DNA of 64,000 nucleotides from NCBI RefSeq assembly GCF_963082655.1, contig NC_081555.1, forward strand, positions 94,008,914 through 94,072,913, read 5' to 3'. This document shows positions 1 to 9,535 of the stretch, piece after piece; the stretch's first letter is position 1; each line of letters opens with the position of its first letter. The notes under the pieces were generated by a model that was not told where the DNA came from, searched no databases, and worked only from the letters and a program-made list of their open reading frames with translations. The stretch is from Stomoxys calcitrans. Lineage: Eukaryota > Arthropoda > Insecta > Diptera > Muscidae. Made by a program: the position numbers and the translations under genes.

Positions 1-1010
1 GATTCGGATCATAATCGAATTGAATAATTCGATTATGGTCCGAATCGGATTATAACTTGATATAGCTTCTATAGCATAGCAATTATTTTTTTTTTTATCC
101 TTTGTTGGGCTAAAAAGAGATACAATTTTTATTTAATATAAACGCCTACACCGCTCACTGAAAATGTCCCTTTTCGTAAAAAATAGAGAAAACTAGAACT
201 TCACCAACTTATGGGAGGTGAAAACTATGTCATTTAACGCAACCCTCCCACAAGTTACTCTTAAAAATTTTCCTTCTTTACAATCATCATAGCCTTAAAA
301 AATGTGCCGTTGTGTATACCACAAACAAATAATGTAAAAAAAAAGTAATTTGTATGGGTGGCGAAAAAGAGGAAGAAAAAGAAAATGAAATAAAGTTAAA
401 AGAGTAGAAACGGAGAAAGTAGACTAAACAAAAACCTTTAGTATGTCTTAAGGACGCATTTACAACACATTGATGGCATATTTAAAAGTACAAGAATAAA
501 TAAAAAAATTATAAAAAAACTTGCAACTTTCACTCTTTAAAACCTTTACCTTTTGAAGAGATGTTGCTAATTTTTTATTTTTCTGTTCTACGTTTTTTTT
601 ATTATCTTCTTGTTTGTATGTGATATTTCGCACATCGTAAAAAAACTCACACCAAAAAACTCACAAATTTTTCAAACTCTCTGTTATTTAGGATGGAACG
701 CGAATGAAGATACTTATGAGTGGTAAGAAGGCCTACGACCTAAAAAACTACTCTTTATCATTCGTGTAACTTTTCGGTATTAATTTTTTTCTTTTAAAAC
801 TTTGTGTGTGTGTAATCTAATTTCACCACATTGATTCGTGCTGAATTCGCATATCGGCGCTTTAGAATTAGCGTTTGAAAAAAATGTCAGTACTGAGCTG
901 CGAGCTTCATCGCCAAAATACTTAAAAGTAATAAGTTTCTAAATAATCAGCGTCTACATGCAGCGTCTACAAATATAAGGCATCACCAGAAGAAGCAAAG
1001 GCCTTATATC
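1..1010. other. AT-rich non-coding DNA, probably Dsp1 intron
   Basis: No convincing coding sequence. The first 46 bases form a 20-bp inverted repeat around a 6-bp loop. The next Dsp1 exon on the + strand starts at 6395 in mid-gene, so this stretch is most simply read as Dsp1 intron. A possible small exon at 692-722 is listed separately. Confidence 0.4.
692..722 (+). other. candidate small exon (unproven)
   Basis: A 31-base segment is flanked by a good acceptor (pyrimidine-rich, TTATTTAG) and a good donor (GTAAGA), in a stretch less AT-rich than its surroundings. One frame reads GWNANEDTYEW and then a stop, so it could be a terminal exon. Thirty-one bases would shift the frame if it were inserted before the phase-0 Dsp1 exon at 6395. 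I do not recognise the peptide, and it may be chance. Confidence 0.2.
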
Positions 1011-1014
1011 ATAC

Positions 1015-1372
1015 GGTCCGGTACGTGATAGCTGTGAGCACCACACAGGCTGAAACAGTCAGGTCCGTCAACGTGGTGGTGTTCATTGCTGTCACGAGAA
1101 GCTTAGTTGCGAGCTACCGGGCGCGTCCGAAGGTTGCGGACAATCAACGGTATCGAGCGGAGAGTCTCAGTGAGAGGCCGAGCGGCACCGGCTCTTGCAC
1201 AAATACTGAGTGTCTATGATGCTCGATATGATGTTATTGGCGCCTTTAAATAACCAATGGCCACACTGTTCCCGCGGCGATCGGTCCTTTGGACCGAACG
1301 AGATTGCTCTCCTATAGGAGCTTGACTAGGATCGCCACCTCCACATGAAATTGTGGCTACAACAACAACACA
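1015..1372 (+). repeat. SINE-like family B, copy 1
   Basis: A near-complete copy of a dispersed family of about 390 bp. It begins with the GTGAGCACCACACAGGCT block and ends with the ATCGCCACCTCCACATG block followed by GTGGCTACAACAACAACA. Related copies occur near 7.2, 25.7, 28.0, 28.7, 30.4, 33.6, 36.4, 44.4, 57.4 and 61.1 kb. I take the CAAC-rich end as 3'. The family is SINE-like by size, tail and target-site duplication; I could not demonstrate a Pol III promoter. Confidence 0.75.
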
Positions 1373-1555
1373 TGTTCGAGGTGTTTAGAATAACTCGTAA
1401 GCTATCTCTTGCCTGTTGGCTAAAATTTTTGTAAGAAGCTTGACGAGGATCGCCACCTCCACATGAAATTGTGGCTACAACAACAACACACGTTCGAGAT
1501 GTTTAGAATAACTCGTTAGCTATCTCTTGCCTGCTGGCTAAAATTTTTGAAAGAA
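1320..1555. repeat. 118-bp tandem duplication of SINE B tail plus flank
   Basis: The 3' end of SINE B copy 1 plus about 65 bp of flanking DNA is repeated head to tail. The block starting at 1320 recurs at 1438 with a period of 118 and only scattered differences. Confidence 0.85.
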
Positions 1556-1714
1556 AAATTTTCAAGCCGAATATAAATTATCCACAACTCGGGATTGAAT
1601 TTCAAAGCCTCAAAAAAGTGGAGTATAAAAGGTTAACGAGAATCTCGACGTATAAATGTCTCCGACCGGGGTCATACATTAACACTTGCCCAATGTGCAT
1701 GTGCCGGAGTCCAC

Positions 1715-1912
1715 CGTAGATGGTTATCCCCTCCTAATGCTGGCAATATCTGTAAGGTACTATGCCATATAAAAATTGAACTGCGGTACGTCGTTCAGAC
1801 TCGGCTATTAAAAGGAGGTCCCCTATCATTGAGTTTAAAATTTGAATGGGACCGTACTTATTGATATGTGAGAAGTTTGCTGCTGTTCATTAATGGAATG
1901 TTCATGGGCAAA
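1715..1912 (+). repeat. tRNA-derived SINE A, copy 1 (head lost)
   Basis: Contains the body of SINE family A: the CCCCTCCTAATGCTGGCAA block, the TACTATGCCAT block, the AAAAGGAGG block and the tail block TGGAATGTTCATGGGCAAA. The tRNA-like 5' region is missing or too decayed to see. Confidence 0.7.
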
Positions 1913-2289
1913 TTTGTAAAGCAAATGTGCCTTAGCGACTGATTCTCGATTACGCAACCATGCTTTAAAATGTTACCCAGCCGCCATCACCAGCTAATTG
2001 CGATCACATTCCATTGTCATGACCACCATCTTTTGGTGTATTCGTGTCCAATGGCCTTTGCTATCGACAGTATGGTTTTCGTAGAAATTGTTCCGTGGTG
2101 GGGGTGTAGGTGTAACACAATGTTCTGTCAAAATAATTTACGATACAACTCTTTGGGGTGGTCGAAATTCCCACTTTCTGTCAAACTTCTGTACACTGTC
2201 AAATTGACATTCTAGTTTTTATTTACATTGCACCGTGCAGCTGCCAGAAGATTAAAAGATTTGTAATTACAAACGTATAAATTTATAGA

Positions 2290-2515
2290 TTTACGCCCTT
2301 ATACACAAATTTTAATGTAAATTTGAAATAGGTTTATTTGACAATTCCATAAAGGAAATCTTCAAATAAACCAATTTAGAATCTACGTTAAATGTTATGG
2401 AAACCGGTGTTATACATTAAAAACCGGTATAAAACTTAATGTAGCTTTAAAATAGGTTTATGTGACAGATTTCCTTTAAAGAACTGTCAAATAAACCTAG
2501 TTTAAGGCTTGTTTT
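2290..2515. repeat. two adjacent copies of palindromic MITE P
   Basis: Two copies lie side by side, about 2296-2400 and 2415-2515. Each has the inward blocks AAATAGGTTTATTTGACA and its complement around a GGAAATC or TTTCCTTTAAAG centre. The family recurs at 13.2, 18.9, 32.6 and 43.5 kb. Confidence 0.75.
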
Positions 2516-3944
2516 TGATTTTCAATAGATTTTGATAATTTGATATGGCGTGGCTTGTTTTTGCTTTGGCAGAAATGACAACAATTTGCATTGTGTGAAA
2601 ATATACCATTTGTTTGAAACAACAAAATATAAAATTTTTCTTATTTGTAAAAAAAAGAATATCTTCCATAGCATTTTTACATCTCACCATAGTAAAGTGT
2701 TATTAATTGGCACACACCCAAAGTTGACTTTCTGACTTTTTAATCTGTGAAAATCGACTTTGACTTTCTGAATTTTTTACAAAAAAAAATCGTTTAATCG
2801 ATTAGTCAAAAGTTTTATTGGCGGTTTATACGTCACATCATGATCGTACTCATCGTGTGTACGTATTTATTACAGCTTTTGCCAAAAACGGTACATCGAT
2901 TTTTTCTTTTCATTGATTTTATTTAATTTTTCATACTTTACATCTAATTTTATAACTTTATTTGGCACAGAACGTATTTTCCATGAGCTGTCAATTATTG
3001 ATTACACATTTCTTTGTAAACGGTAATCGATAAACGCCATTCATCGAAAAAAAAAAAATCATTTGACGCTTACACCTTTATTTTCACCAATACTATTACA
3101 ATGACTACGCATCATGGTGTGTCATGTTAAGTCCTCATTAGATTCCTAGTCCAGACTTTGAATTCGAGTTGGACTATTTGCGGATGACGGCATTTTCCGT
3201 CATGCATTTTCATGCAAAAATTAACGGAATCTTGAAGGAATTGTAGACACGATGTTGAAGTTCTGGTTATTTCCGTATACAGGCATTTCCTGGTGGATTT
3301 CGCTTCACTCATTATCGAAGTCTGTCATTTTCTAATGAGAGTATTTATAGGCAATCATTCGCTAAAACATGAAATAGGTAATTACAAATTATTTTTATTA
3401 AATGATTGCATATACAAAAAGACCTTTTTTGTGCACTAATTTTATTAAATTATTATCACAAACCGTTCTGCCCGTCTGATTCATTTTTGCTCAATGTCCT
3501 TTGATCTTCTACACACAAGCATTAGCCAACTAAATTTACTTATTTTTCTTTGGTTTTTTTTGAATGGTTCAGACGTGATTAAATAAATTATGTTGCTTCA
3601 TGTCCACGTCGACGGTCGACAGAAACCAAGGAAGTGTGGCGCAAGACTAGAGAAAAGTTATAAGGGTTGCACAACAACGCCAACTAGGGGTAGGTAGGTT
3701 GATGAGGCAGTATATTTTGGGTGGTTGTGTCATATGGCATTTTGTTCATTTGATGGGTGGTGCAGTAAGTTCTAGGGAACAAGCAAAGCAATTTATTGCA
3801 GCTGCTAAATTTTGTAATGCCATTTTGCCAATAATGAGTGGTATCAGACCGTTATTGTCCTAACCAAAGATGAAAAAAATTCAATGATCTTAAAAAGATA
3901 ATAAATTAAAGGATATAACGAACCCTTGAATATGCAGAACCGTA
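2516..3944. other. AT-rich non-coding DNA
   Basis: No coding sequence or recognisable repeat was identified; short open frames here have no family resemblance. Probably Dsp1 intron. Confidence 0.35.
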
Positions 3945-4438
3945 AATGGCCGCCTATCTTCTAAAGATTGTCCTAAAAGGTCGCCTATAGGCTATAAACA
4001 GCTACTCTAGAAGATCGCATATTAGCTACAGATTGTTCGATAAGATTTCTTATGGGTCATATGGGCCCTAACGAACGCCTATAGAATAAAGAAGGTTCTA
4101 AAAGAACACTTATAAGCTATAGACGGTCCTAAATGAACCCCATTAAACCACAGACGGTCCTTACAGGACATAAATATGCTCTAAAAAGTTCGTCTATAGC
4201 TATATAGAGGCCTAGAGAGTTGCCTGTAAGTTATAGATGGACCATAAAAGGACGCTTGTAGGCTATAGATGACAATAAAAGGACGCCTATATGTGATTTG
4301 TGCGGTCCCAAAAATGATGAATAGGCTATTTAGATCCTAAAAGAACGACTCTAGTATTAGTAGGTTATAGGATATAAACAGCCATAGAAATTCGACTATA
4401 TGTTATAACGGACCAAGATGTCCTTTTAGATCCATCCA

Positions 4439-5335
4439 TTGTTGTTGTTGTTGTTGTAGCAGTTTGTTGTGTTCTATCTTTCGTCTGCTTGATTCTGTGT
4501 AGTGTCAAGATCCAGGAACTCTGCAACTAAGACTGGGTGCGTCCACAGGGTTCTGTGTCCGAGTCGAGTGGGTCTGGCTAGACAGTTAAACAGGTGACGT
4601 GTATCGTGTGGTCCTTGGTTACAATCTAGTCATACATCTTTCACGTCTCCTGATGGAGGTGGTCCACACGAGAACTGAGGAGACAGCCCGTCGCAGTTCT
4701 TTGCCCGCACCCCAAGTGCTCCCGGCAAGTGACTTGAGGACCTTGTTTTTACTTTTGACTATCGCAAATTGCTGTGACATGTGGGAGAAAATGTGTAAGG
4801 GCTATCAAATGTCACGTCAAATATTTTGGAACATTTGATGGCCAGAATCATTTCTCCATCGACCATCACGGTCAGCTCGGAATTCACCTCACGCGTATTT
4901 GTAGTGAACAATGTGGCTGAAGATTTAATGGCAGATATCTTCAGATTTCTTTCAGCGAAATATGGGCAAGTTCTTTGAGGTAGACGTTCAACCTATCGCA
5001 GATGTCAACAATGGGTCGGGGGCCTGATGCCATGATGGTACAATCGTCCGCATATGATACGATCTCTATGTCGTCTGGAGGGGGTGGAATGGAGGATAGG
5101 TAGAGGTTAAACAGTGCCGGAGATATCACCCCTCCTTGGGGGAGAACCCCCTGTTTTACTCTACGGTGCTTCAACTTCTTATACCTAAATTCCACAAATG
5201 ACTGGCGACCTCACACAGATAATTCGCGACCCAGCGTTTAATGGCCTGGCTGGAGGGACGTGTTGGCGATGTCCTCAAATAGTTTGGCATGGCTGACCGT
5301 TCATTGTCCATAAATACGGTGCATGAAAGACGTCT
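4439..5335 (-). mobile_element. Jockey-like LINE fragment (family J), 3' end
   Basis: On the minus strand an open frame at 5195-4941 encodes reverse-transcriptase palm motifs: QGGVISPALFNLYLS followed by SYADDCTIM, with the catalytic YADD. The downstream C-terminal region is broken by stops and frameshifts. The element ends at about 4439 with CTGCTACAACAACAACAACA. It is inserted in the 31-bp array. Related pieces lie at 28.4, 33.0-33.5 and 38.5-39.0 kb. It is 5'-truncated and not functional as seen. Confidence 0.85.
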
Positions 5336-6005
5336 ATGGGCTCTCCAAAAAGGGGGTTATAGCGGGTCCTAAGAGGATGTCTGTAGGCTAAAGACGATTC
5401 CAAAAGGACGCATATAGACGGCACTAGACCTCCTTTTAGGGCAGACTATATGCGTCTTTCTTATCCTTTCTATAGGCTGTAACTACTAGTGCCTTATATT
5501 GCGTACAGACGTCCGTCTTTTACCTACAGATATCCTATATCCTATAGATAGCCGAGCTTTTAGAACCGCCAAAGCCTATAGGTATTCCTTTAGGACCAAT
5601 AGGCGGCCTTTTTAGGAACATCTAAAGCCTATACGACTTTCTAGTGCTTATAAGATCATTGTTATCTTGTTGTATGTGAAAACGAACAAATAAATCTAAA
5701 TCTAAATCTAAATCTTAGTCTATATAAGCCTTCCTAGGTTGACATTTAGAGCCGTAACCTATAGGCGACTCTCTTAGGTCCGTGTATAGCCTATTGTTTA
5801 TTTTTAGGATCATTAATAGCGTATAGGAGACCTTTTTTGGAGTTTTGATTTCTATATCATGTAAGTGACCTTCTAAGACCGTTTATAGGCGGCTTACTAG
5901 GGCGACTTTTCTTTTCATGTCATTATTGGAACTATATACAGCATAAAGGTGTTCTTAGAGAGCCGTCTTTTAGGTCCGTTCATAGCCTATCGACGACCCT
6001 CTAGT

Positions 6006-6093
6006 TGCTGTATTATACACTGAGGCGGCAGCTTTTGCAAATGAAGAACTCCATCGGGTCAATCCGGTACGTACCACCGGCTGCCATGGGAAT
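6006..6093 (-). mobile_element. SINE C copy 1 with 14-bp target-site duplication
   Basis: An 88-bp insertion is flanked by identical 14-bp repeats, GACGACCCTCTAGT, at 5992-6005 and 6094-6107. In the minus sense it begins ATTCCCATGGCAGCCGG and ends near CACTGAGGCGG/TACAGCA. The duplication shows that this very short unit moved as a discrete element. Other copies are at 32.9, 43.9-44.3 and 58.1-58.3 kb. Confidence 0.85.
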
Positions 6094-6394
6094 GACGACC
6101 CTCTAGTACGGTCTACATGTGATTTTCTATGGTCGTCTATAGCCCCTAGACGTCCTTAACGCCATCTACCGCCTAAAGGCTTTCCTTTCAATACCGTCTA
6201 TAATCTATAGCTGGACGCTGGATGTTATATAATAAAATTTGATAATCCCATATGTACTCGTATGTTTATATGAAATATTTTAAGCCATTAGCTGCTCCTA
6301 TCAACATACATTTACTATTCTATTGTTTGTTGTAATGTAATATTTGCATCTGTTATATATTAAAATGTTTTTGTTTATTTTTTTTTATCAATAG

Positions 6395-9300
6395 ACAATG
6401 GTTGACAAGGAAAAGAAACGATTCCACGAAATGGCTGAAAAAGATAAAGCTCGTTATGAACTGGAAATGCAAAATTATGTGCCTCCTAAGGGTACAGTTG
6501 TGGGTCGAGGCAAAAAGAGGAAACAAATGAAGGATCCTAACGCGCCGAAACGATCATTGTGAGTTCGTAGATAACAATCTTAGATACATTTTTCACTATA
6601 CATGAAATTTGAAAACAACAATGAAGAACATTTTTATACTGTCTTGTTGCCTTTTACAAATTTATTTTAGATCTGCCTTCTTCTGGTTCTGCAATGAGAA
6701 ACGTAATGAAGTGAAAGCTGTAAATCCTGAATATGGTGTCGGCGATATTGCCAAAGAGCTAGGACGCAAATGGGCTGATGTTGAACCCGAGGTTAAACAG
6801 AAATATGAACTAATGGCTGAAAAGGACAAGGCACGATATGAAAGGGTAAGTTTGTGGATTGTATGTTGATTGAATTACCACCATCATAATAAACAACTTG
6901 CAATAAAACGAATGCAAAGGAAGCTGACAAAATGAATAAAAGAATGAATGAACTAAAAAAGTTATAAGGAATAAATAGCAATCGAATTGAAAAATTTAGG
7001 AAGTTAGGGAACTGACTTCAAATGTGTATATGAAAGATTCCCAGTTTTGGGTTATATCCAACAATGTGTAACAATTCAAAAGGTTAGGTTAGGTTGTCGG
7101 TACTACAGGCACTAATCGGTACTACAGACACTTGACGGTACTACAGACACTTGTCGGTAATGCAGACACTTTCTACAGACATTTATCGGTACTACAGACA
7201 CTTTTCGCTTTGAGCTTCAATCTGAGTGGTGTTCATCGTCATCGCGAGAAGCTTAGATGGGAGCTACCGGGTCCACAGGTTGCGGATAATGGAATGCTTC
7301 GCATAAGGAGTAGCTGCAATAACAGTCGCGGAACATCAGTGGTATCGAGTGAAGAATAATCTCAGTGAGATGCCGGGCGGCAACAGCTCTTGCTAAAAAC
7401 TGATTGCTAGTTATGCTCGATATGACAGTGCGAGTTATTTCATCACGCAAAATGAAAAATTTCGGGGGGAACGACCGATACTTGTCGGTACTACAGACTC
7501 TTGTCGGTACAACAGACACTTGTCGGTACAACAGACACACGATGCCGATGACCACATTGAAAAACACACTGATCGATTACTTTAACGTTCGGGCAACTAT
7601 CACCCTATGCTTTGGCTATTGGGTGTCAAATTAAAGTAGCTATTGGGTGTCAAATTTTGCGTCTTATGCAGTTCTCTGAAACACACTTCTTGACATGAAC
7701 GGTCGTATTTCTTCAGAGTACACCCCAAAGTCCACCTTGTCGTCTAATTTTGAACCATCCGTATAGAAGTCTATGTAACTTCTATTTCCAGGGATATCGT
7801 ATTTCCAAACGGTTCTATCAGGAATAATGGTACAGTACTTTTTATCAAAAAGCGGCGAAGGCAATGTGTAATCCACACTGACTGGAACATCCATCGGGCA
7901 TTGTCTCAAGGATAACACAGTATCCGTATGTGATGTACAAACAAGCCATCCCTTGGATCCGGCTGAGTATTGAACACTAGGTGGACTTTTAAAGTGCCGT
8001 CCACCAGACCTCAACACCATATAAAACAATAGGTCCGACCACTGCAGTATACACCCAGTGACACGTTTTGGGGATTTTAAACCCCCCAACTTTTACCTGT
8101 CCAGCAAATTACCTAGGTATTTTAAGCTTTCAGTAAATGGAACGTTCTCTCTTCCCAAGGAGACAGGTATCACTGTGGGTAACCTGTATCTCCTGCTGAA
8201 AATAAAAAATTCCGTCTTAGACGGATTTACGTCTAGACTTTCGGTAGCCCACTTCGCAGTCGAACGTAAAGCTTCCCGAAATATTTTTCTAAGAATGCCG
8301 GGAAACTCCCCTACCCACAATAGCCACTCATCACTAAGATATATTTCTATCAACCTCTCTAGAGTCACTAGCATAAAGGATGACAGACTGCAAATGGAAA
8401 TTTTGCCCATGAACATTCCACTAAGGAACAGGGGCAAACTTCTCACATATCAATGAGTCCAGACCGATTCAAGTTTTAAGCTCAATGTTAAGGGGCCTCC
8501 CTTTTTATAGCCGAGTCTGAACGGCGTGCCACAGTGCGACACCTCTTTGGAGAGAAGTTTTACATGGCATAGTACCTCAGAAATGTTGTCAACATAAGGA
8601 GGGGAAAGCCACCGTCTGTCACGCTAACTTTCAAAGGAGTAAAGCTAGACGCTTGAAATTTTGCACAAACATATCTTATTAGTGTAGGTCGGTTAGGATT
8701 GTAAATGGGCCAAATCGGTCCTAGTTTTAATATTGATTTTTAAGCCTCTAGAGGGCGCAATTCTTATCCGATTTGACTGAAATTTTGCGTAAAGTTGTTT
8801 GTTATGACGTCCACTAACTGTGCTAAGTATGGTTCAATTCGGTCCATAACCTGATATAGCTGCCATATAAACGGATCTTGGATCTTGACTTCTTGAGCCA
8901 CTAGAGGGCGCAATTCCTATCCGATTTTGCTGAAATTGTGCATGAAGTGTTGTGTTATGACTTCCAACAACTGTGCAAATTATGGCTCAAATTGGTACAT
9001 AAACTGATGGTATATCAGTTTATGTACCAATTTGGGCCATAATTTGCACAGTTGTTGGAAGTCATAACACATAACTTCACATTTCTGTAAAAATATCTGA
9101 AGATTGATGCCACCGGTTTTTCTTATTTCGATTTTTGACACCTCTTGAGGTAACTTTTTAGTTTTCAGAGCGCACAACAAGCCGATTACTGGCTTAGGTA
9201 TATGTCCATAATGGCATGGAGCGGTTTAATATCTTCACCCTCTTTTCGACGTAACCTAACCTTAATTTTTGTATCAAACATACATCTTTAATAAAAATTT

Positions 9301-9436
9301 TTCTCTATTCTTTATATAGGAAATGACGGAGTACAAGACAAGTGGGACAATTGCTATGTCTGCACCTTCCATGCAAGCCCAACAGCAAGCGGCACAAAAA
9401 GCTGCCTTACTAGCAGTAGCTGCCGCACAACAGGCC

Positions 9437-9468
<32 letters not shown>

Positions 9469-9535
9469 ACAGACCGTCCATCATGATGACCATGATGATG
9501 ACGATGGGGAGGGTGATGATGATGAAAATCAGTAG
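6395..9535 (+). CDS. Dsp1: Dorsal switch protein 1 (HMGB-type), C-terminal half
   Basis: DSP1 is the fly HMGB-like architectural DNA-binding protein and a corepressor with Dorsal. Three coding exons are visible: 6395-6558, 6671-6845 and 9320-9535 (184 residues plus stop), all with consistent GT-AG phases. Exon 1 here gives the end of HMG box A ([20 protein letters not shown]) and the linker [14 protein letters not shown]. Exons 1-3 give a complete box B ([45 protein letters not shown]). The last exon adds an Ala/Gln-rich stretch with a run of about a dozen Gln and an acidic tail ending DDDENQ. The start codon and first half of box A lie on upstream exons not found in this window. The last intron (6846-9319) is swollen by transposon debris. 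Confidence 0.95.
7095..7545 (+). repeat. 19-bp tandem repeat split by a SINE
   Basis: Units of the form TTGTCGGTACTACAGACAC repeat every 19 bp; CGGT occurs at 7098, 7117, 7136 and 7155. They resume at about 7475-7540. The middle of the array is occupied by SINE B sequence. Located in the last Dsp1 intron. Confidence 0.8.
7209..7430 (+). repeat. SINE-like family B, copy 2 (partial)
   Basis: Shows the GTGGTGTTCATCG, CGAGAAGCTTAG, GGTTGCGGATAATGG and ATGCTCGATATGACA blocks in family order. The CAAC tail is lost. It sits inside the 19-bp array. Confidence 0.7.
7640..8446 (-). mobile_element. LINE fragment with RT end and RNase H (family L)
   Basis: The minus-strand frame at 8446-8093 encodes the end of a reverse transcriptase ([13 protein letters not shown] ... 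[11 protein letters not shown]). A second frame at 8089-7664 gives RNase H start motif [20 protein letters not shown], whose aspartate is the usual first catalytic residue. The two frames are joined by a deletion or frameshift, so this is a dead copy. It lies antisense in the last Dsp1 intron. I suspect a LOA/I-type clade because it carries RNase H, but the clade is unproven. Confidence 0.8.
8400..8620 (-). repeat. tRNA-derived SINE A, copy 2 (head lost)
   Basis: Reverse-complement SINE A body: TTTTGCCCATGAACATTCC, AAGGGGCCTCCCTTTTTATA and ACATGGCATAGTACCTCA blocks in order, ending near GGAGGGGAAAGCCACCG. It abuts the LINE fragment. Confidence 0.75.
8640..9075. repeat. degenerate repeat units with a 58-bp foldback
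   Basis: About 120-150-bp units repeat 'CCGATTTGRCTGAAATTTTGC' type and 'CTAGAGGGCGCAATTC' type sequence. A related block is at 57.18-57.37 kb. The last unit forms a foldback: 8951-9008 is complementary to 9014-9071 with one mismatch and a 5-base loop, GGTAT. Confidence 0.8.
9130..9265 (+). mobile_element. LINE family L 3' end
   Basis: Contains AGAGCGCACAACAAGCCGAT and TGTCCATAATGGCATGGAGC, matching the 3' ends at 35.72 and 42.38 kb, and ends in CGTAACCTAACCTT. This points to an AACCTAACC-type tail for this family. Confidence 0.7.

Larger units (their letters stand above)
3945..6230. repeat. foldback-like inverted array of degenerate 31-bp repeats
   Basis: A degenerate tandem array has a unit of about 31 bp built around CTATAGACGGTCCTAAAAGG and CGCCTATAGG. 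The GACGGTCC-type motif spacing is 31 at 4091, 4122 and 4152/3. The units run one way to about 5425 and then in reverse complement to about 6230. The centre is marked by GACGCATATAG at 5407-5417 and CTATATGCGTC at 5446-5456. A LINE (4439-5335) and a SINE C copy (6006-6093) interrupt it. The layout resembles Drosophila FB foldback elements, whose inverted ends carry short tandem repeats. No transposase gene is visible. Confidence 0.65.
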
